Source: Anaeramoeba flamelloides (Eukaryota; Metamonada; Anaeramoebidae). From it: DNA of 64,000 nucleotides. Position numbers and translations under genes: made by a program. The stretch lies in NCBI GenBank assembly GCA_027625915.1, contig JANTQA010000008.1, forward strand, positions 9,983,001 through 10,047,000, given 5' to 3'. This document shows, one piece after another, positions 1 to 10,245 of this stretch. Below the pieces are notes generated by a model, which saw nothing but the letters and a program-made list of their open reading frames with translations, ran no database searches and was not told the origin of the DNA. How positions within the stretch are numbered: the stretch's first letter is position 1; each line of letters begins with the position of its first letter.

Positions 1-227
1 TACTAAAATTGGTGGTTATTTTTTCTTTTTGATCGAAAAAACATCAGATAAAATCGAGATCATAAAATTTAATATCTTTTTTTTTATGTAATACCATACT
101 AACAAACAAACTGAATTACTAAGAAGAAAAAATAAATGGTTGTTAATGATTTTGTATATTTAAATAGTTTTATGAAGGATTGGGTTTAATAAAGATACTC
201 TAAAATAAATTTGCCCTACTTTTTTGG
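1..227 (+). mobile_element. Inverted-repeat element family D, copy 2 (right part only)
   Basis: The stretch ending TTTAATAAAGATACTCTAAA and then a CCCTACTTTTTTGG end aligns with 50100-50259 and with the reverse complement of 3279-3450. The other end would lie left of the window. It sits downstream of the last visible exon of the transporter. Confidence 0.5.
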
Positions 228-1603
228 AAAAAGCTTTTTGAAAAATTTTCTCTTCATTTTTTTTCTTCTTGGTTATATGCTTTTATAAAGATGTCTCGCA
301 GAATGTTTGGTATTTTATGGTTGGGAATTTAAGAAACAATTGTTTAAAACTGGCAATTTAACAGATATTGCATAAAAACAAAAAATAAACTCAAGAGATA
401 TTTTTCTTTGAATTGTGTTTATAAAAAATAAAAAAAGGAAAAATTGAAAACTTACTCTTCACCAAAAGAAAATGTAGCTAGAGCAGGAGGCAAGGCGTTT
501 ATCAAAAACATTGCCTTCCCTGGTGCGCCTTTAATATCAAATATCATTTGAAAACCATAGCACGCAAGTGGGTAGACGAACAATTTAATTATTGCAATTA
601 ATAATGCCAATTTCCAATCGCATGCAATGATTTTTTCTCGGTAACAGAACATTCCGATTGTGAGCATTGCGACTGGTAAAGTGACCGATCCAAGATATTC
701 ATAAAATTCAGTAATTACATCTGGTACATAGAGCCCAGTTAATGAATATATAGTGCCTAAAACAACTCCAATAAGTAAGGTGTTTTTGGATACTTTTATT
801 AATGTTAATTTCAGAACTTTGGATTGGAATGATTTATTTGAATACTTTTTTCTGTTTCTGTTTTCTTCATCATCATTCTTCGTTGTTTGGTCAGTTATTA
901 ACAGAGTTGATTCACCAATAATATTTTCACTTGAACGCACGTTCTTTGTTGTTTTTAAATTGATGTGATTATTGGTGACACTTTCAGATTCACCATCCCT
1001 TGAACTTCCAGAATTGGATTTATCATCATTCTCATCAAAACTTGTATCTTCTGATAACAAATTCTCCTCATCAGAATTTGCTATTGTTTCCTCCTCTTTC
1101 AATTCTCTTTGCGCTTTTAATTTTTCACAAAGAAAGATATATAATGGTATTTGAACAAACCAATTTGGCACAGATGCCAGAATTGTATATATGAGAAAAG
1201 ATTTCCCATAAATTACAAGCATGATAGGCACTCCTAAAAATTATAAATTAAAAATCATAAGTTTATGAAATACAAATTAAAAAAAAATCAATTGAAAATG
1301 TTTTTTAAAATCCTGTTAATAGAAAAAAGGTGAAAATAATATTTATTTTAATTAAAACTTGAAAGTAAAAAAGATCTTTTTAAAAATTAGAATAGTCTCA
1401 CAATTTTATAAAAAAAAATTTTTTCTTTGAAAAAATACCCAGAAAATCTATTTAATCTTATCAATCAAAATTATGAAATTTATTGTTTTTATTAGGAATT
1501 TTTCACCAAAGTTCTTCTGGTTGGAAAATTTAAGGTCCTAAAAATAAACTAATAATATAAAATCGAAAATAAAAATCCGTAAAATAGTAATGCATACATA
1601 CAT

Positions 1604-1666
<63 letters not shown>

Positions 1667-3110
1667 CAGCCGTTCCAACCCTACCATGAAATCTATGATA
1701 AACAGAAAATTCATTTTCTGGATCATACTTGACTTTTTATGACAGGATTTTATGGTTATGTGATAGCCTATTACAAACCGTGAAATTTTATAATAGAACT
1801 AAATTTTCACAAATAGAAAATATGAGAATTTGAATTTTTGAATATAAAACTTCTAAATAATCAATAATTTGGAAAAATTTTCAGGTTTTTGGTGAATCCT
1901 TAATTTCTAAAGAGCTTAAAATCAAAAGGCAAGACCATTTTAAAGAAATCATCAAATTCGATCTTCGATCTTTGGAAGCTTTGTTTTGAATTTTTGAATT
2001 TGTTTCAAAAACAACAAGATTTTTTTCTCAGTCATTCAAATAAGAAATTTTTTTAAAAAACCTATGTCAAACCATAAAATGTCTATGATAGCGTATAACC
2101 GAAGATTTTTTTTTTGTATTTAACTGAGACAAAAAGTCAATTTCTACGTCTGTCAAAATTCACGGTAGGTTTGGAACGGCTGTATATAATTGGATATATA
2201 AGCTAAATTTTATTTCAGTCAAAGTGTCCCAACATTTTTTTCAAATATCAATTATTTTTTATTGGTGAACTTTGAAGATTAAATAAGAAATAAGCAGAAT
2301 AATACACATTAAAGAATAGTTGATATCCTCCTGGAATAAAACTAATAAATCAATATATTTCCTTACAGCCGTTCCAACCCTACCATGAAATCTATGATAA
2401 ACAGAAAAATCATTTTCTTTATCATACTTGACTTTTTATGACAGGATTTTATGGTTATGTGATAGCCTATTACAAATCGTGAAATTTTATAATAGAACAA
2501 AAATTTTCAATAGAGAAAATATTAAAATTTGAATTTTTGACGACAAAACTTTCTGAATGATTCATAATTTATAAAAATTTTCAGGTTTTTGTTGGATCAT
2601 TAATTTCTAAATACCTTAAAATCAAAAGGCGAGACCATTTTATAGAAATCATCAAATTCGATCTTCGATCTTTGGAAGCTTTGTTTTGAATTTTTGAATT
2701 TGTTTCAAAAACAACAAGATTTTTTTCTCAGTCATTCAAATAAGAAATTTTTTGAAAAAACCTATGTCAAACCATAAAATGTCTATGATAGCGTATAACA
2801 AAAGATTTTTTTTTTGTATTTAACTGAGACAAAAAGTCAAATTCTATGTCTGTCAAATTTCATGGTAGGTTTGGAACGGCTGTAACAATTTGAAAAACCC
2901 AAATTCTTCGGTCCATATTGAGAAAAACAACAAAAATGTTTAATTTTGATCTACTATGGAAGATCAAATAAAATTTCAATAGAAATCAAAATGATTTCTC
3001 TACAATAATTTTTATTTTATCAATAACCTTAGAATAACACGTTTTTACAAAGTGACTATAGATCTTGTAATAAAAAAAGTTTGCAACCGAATTAGGTTAC
3101 AAAAAAATCG

Positions 3111-3144
<34 letters not shown>

Positions 3145-5204
3145 AATGTGCAAAAATGATTTCAATTTTGGAATTTTCAAAATAAATTTTTTTCTTCTAA
3201 TATCCATTCAAACCCTTTAATCACATGTAATTAACTCTATTACAACTGGACCATTTTGACTGGAAAATAGTTTTTTTGAAAAAAAGTGTGGAAAATTTAT
3301 TTTAAAATATCTTTATTAAACTTTATTTTAATACAACTATTCAAATATCCGAAATTATTATTCATCATTAATTGATTATTTATAATAATTCAATTTGTTT
3401 ATTTGCATGTCATTATTTTAATTAAAGATTCCAAAAGTTTCTGATTACAATTTTAGATATTTTGTAGATATGAAATTGGTGATGATTTTTTTTATTTTTG
3501 ATCATCAAAAATTTTTTTTCCAAATAGATTTAATCTTGACTAAATTTTTAAGAGAAGGAAAAACTTTTAATTCATTTTATTGTTTAAAAAAATTGGTACG
3601 TCCTTATCATATTCTTAACATATTTTCTGTTTTTTTTTTTTATCATAATTGCCTGTGCCTTGTTTTCTATAAAAAATAGTGTTGATTGTTTTTCCTTTTA
3701 TTATAAATATTTTGATCAACATATTTTGTTATACACATCCATAGATACTTATCCGGTTAATATTAATATTCTCCCTTAATTTAATATTACCAATTTACAA
3801 ATAGAAATACTAACAAAAAGAAAATATTATTTGAAATATAAAAAAAATTCCACACTTTTTTGGAAATACCTTAGTATCCCATTCTTGGGGGTTGTGTCAA
3901 GGCCTTTTTTTTTTTTTTTTTAATTTAAATAGTTCCAGTAAAATCCCTGATTTTAATCCATTCTTTTGAATTTTAGAAAACCTAGGTACTTGACAGCACT
4001 CTACGGCACTTGGCGGGAATATTGGTAATTTTTTTCTAATAATACAGTTTTATTAGAAAAGTACAGCATTTTCAGAACTAAAATTTATCAATGATAAAGA
4101 AAATATCCTAAAGTTGAATTTAAGGAAAATGCATTTAAACGTACACTTAAAAATTTTTACCCTAAAATAGACCTTTTTTTCATCGTACTAGAGATTTTTA
4201 AAAATCGTCGTACTATTAACAACAATAAATACAACATCCTCAAGATTGTTAAGAAATGGAAGGTTGATTGTATTGTGAATAAACTCGATTAACAAGGATG
4301 AAATGATAATTGAATTAGTAATAGGTTTGTCTCACTTAGAATTTGAAATTTTATTTTTTCATACAAGCGATTACTTGTCAATTTTTAAGAGAAATTCACA
4401 AAACATCAAAGATTGCATTTTCTTTGAGTCCAGAGTTTTGTTCTCTTAGTGCGTGTGGTTTTGTCACCACTAAAGGTGTATTAACCTTTTGAATTGTTTT
4501 CTTTGTTTTTCATGAAATTCTTTTTCTTTATCAACTTTTGTTCAAACATACAGAGATTTTAAAGAAGTAATTTTTGAGGGTTTGGTTTTTAGCCTGAAAA
4601 TAAAAGTTGAGTTTAGGTGTACAAAAAACGTTTGGTCTTCGAACCCATTAATCACAAAGGTGAAAAAAGAAAAAGATTGTAAAAAAAAATCAACAAAGAA
4701 AAAAAAAAAAAAACAATAAAGAAAAATCTGTTACCGTAAACAAGAGTATTAGGCCAAGTTATTGTGAGTAAATAGGTTGTAATATTCTCAATGCCTCGTT
4801 GTTTAAATATCCAACAAAACATAAAAACTACGAATTGAGCAAGGGTCTGAAATAGGATATAAAGCCCACACCATCTCCAATTCAATTTTCGGCTAAGTTT
4901 TATTGGTAAAAAGAAAAGAAGAAAAGGAGAAAAGAAGAACGAAGCAAGATCAAAAGAATAGAATTTGGTTGTGAAATGTTTTTGGAGATCTTTCATGATC
5001 AGGTTACTAAGGAAATAATTACAAATCGCAAGTAAGAGTTATTCCAAAAATCAAAATTGGAAGTGCTAATTTATAGACAATAGTATTGATATCACCAAGT
5101 ACTTTTACTTTTAATACTTTCCAACGCGAAGAAAGATACCCAACAAGAAGGATTAACATTAAAGCTGCACCTTTGTTTATTAATTTGATTGTTAAACTTG
5201 TCAT
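1..5204 (-). CDS. PIN-like / auxin efflux carrier family membrane transporter (partial, spliced)
   Basis: Membrane transport protein family (PF03547; PIN/PILS-like), a plasma- or ER-membrane carrier of organic anions. The N-terminal part (5204 to about 5020) has the opening helices and the family motif ending LALPILIF. The next block (to 4735) ends TWPNTLVYG, and the exon from 1233 begins VPIMLVIYG, together restoring the family's N-T-x-x-x-G-x-P signature across a 3501-nt intron (GTAACA at 4734, AG at 1235-1234). A hydrophilic Glu/Ser/Asn-rich loop of about 115 residues separates the two helix bundles, as in long PINs. The last exon seen reads to ALPPALATFSFGEE, then meets a GTAAGT donor at 455 overlapping an in-frame TAA. 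The family needs one more helix pair, so the gene probably continues left of the window; a TTTTAG lies 3 bases from the edge. Between 5025 and 5010 the frame slips by +1: either one extra base in the assembly or an implausibly short 16-nt intron. Start ATG 5204-5202. Confidence 0.8.
1593..1666. repeat. Compound microsatellite (CATA)n (CA)n (TA)n
   Basis: Three tetra- and dinucleotide tracts follow one another without a break, and element B1 begins directly at the end of the TA tract. It lies inside the large intron of the transporter gene. Confidence 0.95.
1667..2182. mobile_element. MITE family B, copy 1 (516 bp)
   Basis: Ends CAGCCGTTCCAACCCTACC and, at the other end, the inverse of CAGCCGTTCCAAACCTACCG, flanked by TA on both sides (1665-1666, 2183-2184). 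There is no coding capacity. The inserted site is the TA microsatellite. Nearly identical to 2366-2882, so both copies are young. TA target and CAG start are as in Tc1/mariner/pogo elements. Confidence 0.9.
2199..3268. mobile_element. Non-autonomous element family C, copy 1, split by MITE B2
   Basis: Begins near CAGTCAAAGTGTCCCAAC (2216) and ends near TTTTGACTGG, a short imperfect inverted repeat. Without the 517-bp B2 insertion it aligns along its length with 21415-22130. It includes an A-tract at about 3112-3139. No coding capacity. Exact outer limits are uncertain by 10-20 bases. Confidence 0.7.
2366..2882. mobile_element. MITE family B, copy 2 (517 bp), nested in element C
   Basis: Same termini as copy 1, with TA at 2364-2365 and 2883-2884. 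The paralogous element C at 21415-22130 has the same flanks joined without the insertion (near 21580), so this is an insertion with a visible empty site. Confidence 0.92.
3270..3868. mobile_element. Inverted-repeat element family D, copy 1
   Basis: Left end AAAAAAGTGTGGAAAATTT (from 3281) and right end the inverse, CCACACTTTTTTGG (to about 3863). The inner part aligns, in reverse orientation, with 49681-50259. No open reading frame of note. Family unknown; the target duplication is not clear. Confidence 0.65.
3869..4734. other. Rest of transporter intron, no feature seen
   Basis: AT-rich intron sequence with a T run at 3905-3922. I see no exon, repeat pair or RNA gene in it. Confidence 0.6.
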
Positions 5205-5652
5205 AAAAGGAAATCTATTATTTACCCAGTTTTATCAAAAAATAATTTTCTAATTTGTGGATTTTAGAATTCTGAAACTTATGATTGCTGGTTGTTGTCA
5301 GAAAAAGAAATTCTAATATTCTTCGTAAAATTAGAGTCTCGGTTTTGGTGTGAGTTGATGCTTTCAGACTCATTTGGAATATTGCTTTATTTTTGAATTG
5401 TGAAAAGGGGGATATTGTTTGAAGTCTAATAAAGATGAGAAAAAGTTAATACTATGTAATAAATACTTTTTAAAAAGAGATGTTTGTATTTAAAACTTGT
5501 TCTTCAATTCGTATGGAGTTATAATTTTCTGGAAATAGTGAAATAAGTCTTTAAATTTCCCTCTAAAAATTTACAATCCTGTACTGTTGTAAAAATAACG
5601 CGTGTCATTTCAAAAAAATAATGTTGAAAAATTTAACTAGTGTTTAACGAAT

Positions 5653-5674
5653 AAAACACGTGTTAAATTTTGGA
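5653..5674 (+). promoter_or_regulatory. Left subterminal transposase-type motif
   Basis: AACACGTGTTAAATTTTGGA is repeated exactly at the right end (10163-10182) in the same orientation. A CACGTG core is palindromic and would suit a dimeric DNA-binding protein. A second ACGCGTGT copy lies at 5598. Confidence 0.6.
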
Positions 5675-6233
5675 AAAAATTGTTTCTTTGTTAGATCAAT
5701 TGAAAGGTTTAGAATCTGATACACCATCATTCCCACAAACTCGTTTTTAAAGATCAAAGTTTTCTAGCTTTTCTCATTTACAAATTCAAAAAAAATCTTT
5801 TGAAATTTAGTTTTGTGATGAACCAATACTCTTTTGATCTTCATTTTTCATTTGAATTGAGTCATTTCTCCCCCCCCTTTCAATTGTTTAAAAACCAAAA
5901 TTTTTCTTTCAAAAGATCTGTTGAATTCGGAATAAATTTGGGTGAATGTAGAACTAATAGTTTTTTTTTTGGGGTTTAAACATCTAAAATTTTTGTTTTT
6001 TTCATTTTAGTATAAAAACTTGAAATAAAAATGCAGATCTCCATTTTTTTACTTTTTTACTTTCACTTTTGAAAATTTTCATTTTTTTCTTTTTTATAAA
6101 CAGTATTTATTTTCCAAAACAAAAAAAAGCAAAATAACAAAACAACACCAAAAATAATAAACAATAAAAAAGGAAAAAACAAATAATTGAGAAAAATTTT
6201 TTTTATTTATTTATTTTCTATTAAAAAAAGAAG

Positions 6234-9200
6234 ATGTCACAAAATACAATCGAAATTGAGTTTGAAAACACAAATGACGAAGAAATAGCTAGACACCAAT
6301 TTATAGAATTTAGTTCCAGTTCAGGTACTGACACAGAGAAGGAGCAACTAGCAAATGGAATTTGTTCACAAAATGAAGGCTTAAATATTACACAAGGGGA
6401 AATGAATAATGTGTCTGAAGAAGGAAATAATTTGAACCAACAAGATCTGAATATGAATGAACAAGCAATAAATCCACCCCAAGTCGATCAGGGTTACATA
6501 ATTGAAGAAGATCGAAATATCCCCCAAGACGATCAGAATGGTGTATCAGAAGAAGCAATAAACCTTGGCCAAGATGATCAGAACATTACGAATGGCCAAG
6601 TGTTATGTCAAGATCCACAAAACTATATCTTGACAGAGGAAGAAATTGTGGAATTACACCAAAAACGCATTGGATCAATTTTTGAACAGGCTACAATTGT
6701 TGGGCAAAGGGAGATCAAACAGAGGAATTTGGTTTTTAGAATATTCAGAGAATACCCGAAATTAATGTTGATATCGGATGATATCGAGATGATTGCGTCT
6801 GCTGTGTGTTTGTGTGAGAGAAAGAATATAAAACCATTCTCTGTTAAATTTATTAGAAGAATTTTTAGAATTAATAGGGGAAAGATTTACCGAGCGAAAA
6901 GGGCAATTAAAGTTGGTCGAAAAGTTGGGAAAAATGGGAGGCCGTGCTTGTTGAATAAAGCAGAAGAGGATTTTATTGTTGAAAGACTAAAGATATTGTC
7001 CTTGATTGGCTGGGCACCAACATTAGATGAAACCGTCGAGATAGCAAACGAAATTATAACTTCTTGGCTGCAAATTGATTTCAAAGTCCAAAGGCAACTG
7101 ATAACTTCAAATATGTGGGTACACGCTTTTGCTAAAAGGAATAAATTAAGAATAACTGTTAGTTCTCCTTTAGAATATCAAAGAATAATTGTAACTGAAG
7201 ATTTGATAAATAGATTTTTACAAACGCTTAAAGAATTATATGAAGAAAAGAACTATGTTTCTGACCTGATTTTTAATATGGACGAAACATCATTACAGTT
7301 AAACAAGAATAATAAGTATTCTGTGATAACTTCCGAAACAAAAAATAAAGCATACAGAACACAAGTACCAAACGGGAAACATCTTAGTGCAGTTGTTACA
7401 ATTTCAGCAAAGGGTAATTGTTTAAAAACTTTACTGATACTTCCTCAAAAAACACTACCTATAAATGTTTTTGAGGAGAATAATTTAACCAATTATGGAT
7501 TCGCAACTAGTCAGAAAGGTTTTATCAACAAATATATCTTTTATCAATGGGTTAGATATATTTTCATACCGGAAGTGGAAGCCATTAGGATATTTAATAA
7601 ATATCCAAAGGATAAATGGGCTCTTTTGGTTCTTGACGGGCACGGTTCAAGAGCTGATTTAAGAGCGATACATTTACTACAACAACATTTTATAGATTGT
7701 GTTGTTATCCCTGGCCATTCCAGTCATATACTCCAACCATTAGATGTCGGGGTTTTTAAATATTTTAAACAAGAATTAAAAAAACAACAAAGACATAAAA
7801 AAAATTTCTATTTGGTTTTAGACCACTGTTTGAATTTGGCAACTTCAACAATGAGAATTGTTGAAGCTTTTAACAGAGCTGGTGTTTATCCTTTGAATCT
7901 CAATAAAAACTTAAATAATAAACCAATATTTCCCGCCGAAATTAAAGAATTTGCCTTTTCAAATTCAAATAAGGGGAGTCGTTTAAGAATATCGGGGCAA
8001 ATTTTAACAAGTGAAAATTTTATTGAAAAACTCACAAATAAAGAAAAAAGAATCAAAGCTAGTCAAAGAAGAACTTCTCGGAAACACATACCGCCCTCTA
8101 AACTCTTTCAAAAATTATTTGCAAACATGCAAGTTCCTTTTAATCATATCCCGATTAGTTCTAATGAAACGAATACTATTCGTCTTATTTCACAGAATTC
8201 ATCAATTGAAAATTTTCATAAAACAAGAATCAATAAAGAAGATAATTATCAAAATCAATTAAATGATTTTTTAGAAATAGGGGAAAATCAAATTGAAGAA
8301 AACACTTTGTTATTAAATGAAAATCGAGCGTTTCTTAATAATATCAATTTAAATCGAGATTCTACTCAAATTGGTATGACTATACAACCCCAATTATTAA
8401 GATTTGTTGACAATAATACAAATATACACGATAATTATGATAACGTTCCCCCAATAGAACCTTCTACCCGGGACAATAACAATGAGTTAGATGATAGTGA
8501 AGTTTTAACATCAATGTCACCTGGTAGAACAAGTATACGTGGAGAAAAAACATATTTAAGAACAAACAATACACCAAATAGACAATCAAACAATAGGTCA
8601 AATAGGCAAACAAGCCATACATCCAATAGACACTCAACCCGTTCACCAAATAGACAAACAAACAGAACACCAAACAGACACTCGAATCATTCATCAAATA
8701 GACAATCAAGCCATTTTTCGAATAGAAAATCAAACAGAACACCAAATAGACATTCAAACCATTCGCCAAATAGACACTTAAACCGTTCGTCGAATAGACA
8801 CTCAAATAATAAAACCAGAGATAATAATCAAATTGAAGATCACAAAAAAAAACGGAACAGGCGAAATGGGGATAATTACAGAAACAGTTACAGGGTTGTT
8901 AAAAATAAACTCTATCAAAAAAATAGAATTCCCCTTTCACCCGTTCAAAAAATACTTGAACCGTCCAATAGATCCACAAATAATCAACAACTAATCGAAT
9001 ATCACCAAAAAAACAATTTAAATAACGACCCAAATGTTTTTACAGATTATTACCAACCATTAGATCCACAATTTAGAAATATTCTTTTAGTTCAAGAACA
9101 ACGACAATCAAAAATAAGAATTAATAAAGAAAATGTTAATTCAAACTTAAGAAGGGGGCGTGGTAGTGGGCATAGCAGAGGACGTGGTAGAGGTCATAGC

Positions 9201-9518
9201 AGAGGGCATAGCAGAGGGCATAGCAGAGGGCATAGCAGAGGGCATAGCAGAGGGCATAGCAAAGGGCATAGCAAAGGGCATAGCAGAGGGTATAACAGAG
9301 GGCGTCGAAGAGGGGCTAGCAGAGGGCGGAATAGGAGTAGCATGCTAAGAAGAGAGGGTGATAATAATTCCAGAAGAGACTCCAATTATTATGATCCAAG
9401 TCCTCAAAATTTTTACCAGCGAACAACCCCAAAACAAAATCGTCTCAGAAGGATCACAACCCCAACTCGAAATAAAATGAGACAATATATTGCAAATGAT
9501 AATGAGTCTCACAATTAA
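6234..9518 (+). CDS. pogo/Tigger-like DDE_1 transposase with long Asn/Arg/Gly tail
   Basis: Cuts and pastes the surrounding element. Residues 1-130 are acidic with imperfect repeats of the type EEAINLGQDDQN. About 165-260 is a helix-turn-helix region followed by a GRPCLLNKAEED box, the usual link between the two DNA-binding halves. About 255-310 resembles a CENP-B-type second HTH (WVHAFAKRNKLRI). The DDE_1 catalytic core has D350 (NMDETSLQL), D468 (VLDGHGSR) and D504 (ILQPLDVGVFKYF), that is DD35D with all three acids present. After about residue 600 comes a 490-residue disordered tail: Asn-rich, then NR(Q/H)(S/T) repeats (about 780-860), then GHSRGHSRG repeats (about 975-1025) and a basic end. 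Typical pogo transposases are 500-600 residues, so the tail nearly doubles the protein. Start ATG follows an A-rich leader. No intron. Confidence 0.9.
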   Translation: MSQNTIEIEFENTNDEEIARHQFIEFSSSSGTDTEKEQLANGICSQNEGLNITQGEMNNVSEEGNNLNQQDLNMNEQAINPPQVDQGYIIEEDRNIPQDDQNGVSEEAINLGQDDQNITNGQVLCQDPQNYILTEEEIVELHQKRIGSIFEQATIVGQREIKQRNLVFRIFREYPKLMLISDDIEMIASAVCLCERKNIKPFSVKFIRRIFRINRGKIYRAKRAIKVGRKVGKNGRPCLLNKAEEDFIVERLKILSLIGWAPTLDETVEIANEIITSWLQIDFKVQRQLITSNMWVHAFAKRNKLRITVSSPLEYQRIIVTEDLINRFLQTLKELYEEKNYVSDLIFNMDETSLQLNKNNKYSVITSETKNKAYRTQVPNGKHLSAVVTISAKGNCLKTLLILPQKTLPINVFEENNLTNYGFATSQKGFINKYIFYQWVRYIFIPEVEAIRIFNKYPKDKWALLVLDGHGSRADLRAIHLLQQHFIDCVVIPGHSSHILQPLDVGVFKYFKQELKKQQRHKKNFYLVLDHCLNLATSTMRIVEAFNRAGVYPLNLNKNLNNKPIFPAEIKEFAFSNSNKGSRLRISGQILTSENFIEKLTNKEKRIKASQRRTSRKHIPPSKLFQKLFANMQVPFNHIPISSNETNTIRLISQNSSIENFHKTRINKEDNYQNQLNDFLEIGENQIEENTLLLNENRAFLNNINLNRDSTQIGMTIQPQLLRFVDNNTNIHDNYDNVPPIEPSTRDNNNELDDSEVLTSMSPGRTSIRGEKTYLRTNNTPNRQSNNRSNRQTSHTSNRHSTRSPNRQTNRTPNRHSNHSSNRQSSHFSNRKSNRTPNRHSNHSPNRHLNRSSNRHSNNKTRDNNQIEDHKKKRNRRNGDNYRNSYRVVKNKLYQKNRIPLSPVQKILEPSNRSTNNQQLIEYHQKNNLNNDPNVFTDYYQPLDPQFRNILLVQEQRQSKIRINKENVNSNLRRGRGSGHSRGRGRGHSRGHSRGHSRGHSRGHSRGHSKGHSKGHSRGYNRGRRRGASRGRNRSSMLRREGDNNSRRDSNYYDPSPQNFYQRTTPKQNRLRRITTPTRNKMRQYIANDNESHN
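9156..9330 (+). repeat. 12-bp coding minisatellite (AGAGGGCATAGC)n
   Basis: About ten copies of a 12-mer keep the transposase frame and encode (S)RGH or KGH units. Copies differ by single A/G changes. Length probably varies between copies of the element. Confidence 0.9.
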
Positions 9519-10146
9519 AAGGCCACATCTTCAGGATTATTTTTCGGTTTCATTCAGATCCTTTCCATTTCAACTTTTGTCAGTTTCTTCTTCTAATCCT
9601 TTTTGTTTTTTTCAAAATTAATTTTTTTTCTTCAACGTTTTTTTTTTTTGGTTCTTTTTCTTTTTTCTTCTCAGCTTTGTTCTTTTCGCTTTCAACTTCT
9701 ATTCTTTTAAGTTCTCCTTTGAGGTTTTGTTTCAATAAAAACCCATTACCCTTTTTATTCTTTTTGTTCCCAGAAATTTTTTGAAAGTGTCTTCGAACAG
9801 ATCATTGAATTGGAACTATGGTTCCATTCTTTTGATTTCCCAAGCATCTTATTTGAAATCACCAGGCTTGGCTGCGATGGTTATTTTTTTTTTGAAGGGA
9901 GAAGAACCAGCAATATACAATGGGGATTGTTTAATTTTTTTTTTTTTTTCAGTTGAGGATCCAAAAGTGTCAAACCAATTTGATTGGTTTGTTTGTTTTT
10001 GTTCCGTTCGGCTAGTGTGTGAGTTTTTAAGTTGGGTTGAATTTGACAAAAGGGATCATGTTTGTTTGGGAAGTTCTAACAAGAAATTTAAGAGAAAATG
10101 AGAGAAGAAAAGCCTGAAAAAACAACCAATGAAAAAATGAAATTAA

Positions 10147-10230
10147 ACACGTGTTATATTCAGAAACACGTGTTAAATTTTGGACACGCGTTAAATTTTG
10201 GACACGCGTTAGATTCTTTGGGTACGCGTT
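10147..10230 (+). promoter_or_regulatory. Right subterminal motif array
   Basis: Four to five tandem motifs: AACACGTGTT twice, then ACACGCGTTAAATTTTGG, ACACGCGTTAGATTC and GTACGCGTT, just inside the right terminus. Centre-to-centre spacing is about 19-22 bp, about two helical turns. Probably transposase binding sites. Confidence 0.65.
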
Positions 10231-10245
10231 TTTTTGACCACTGTA

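Larger units (their letters stand above)
5584..10243 (+). mobile_element. Complete pogo/Tigger-like DNA transposon (4660 bp)
   Basis: The left end reads CTGTTGTAAAAATAACGCGT and the right end, inverted, reads CAGTGGTCAAAAAAACGCGT; 17 of the first 23 positions match. Both ends abut TA (5582-5583 and 10244-10245), the Tc1/mariner/pogo target duplication. Inside the termini lie repeated ACACGTGTT / ACACGCGTT motifs, one to two at the left and four to five at the right, probable transposase binding sites. A single unbroken intronless frame (6234-9518) encodes the transposase. The element looks intact and recent: no stop, no internal deletion, both target sites preserved. It lies upstream (5') of the PIN-like gene, separated by about 380 bp. 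Confidence 0.88.

Noticed and set aside
5010-5026. A 16-nt GT-AG intron in the PIN-like gene
   Set aside because: It would restore the frame, but the other introns here are over 100 nt. One extra base in the assembly is simpler given the same fault in NF1.
8435-9385. Antisense and shifted frames over the transposase tail (for example repeated LLCP or AEGI units)
   Set aside because: They arise from the in-frame minisatellite and NR-repeat DNA; the sense frame explains all of them.
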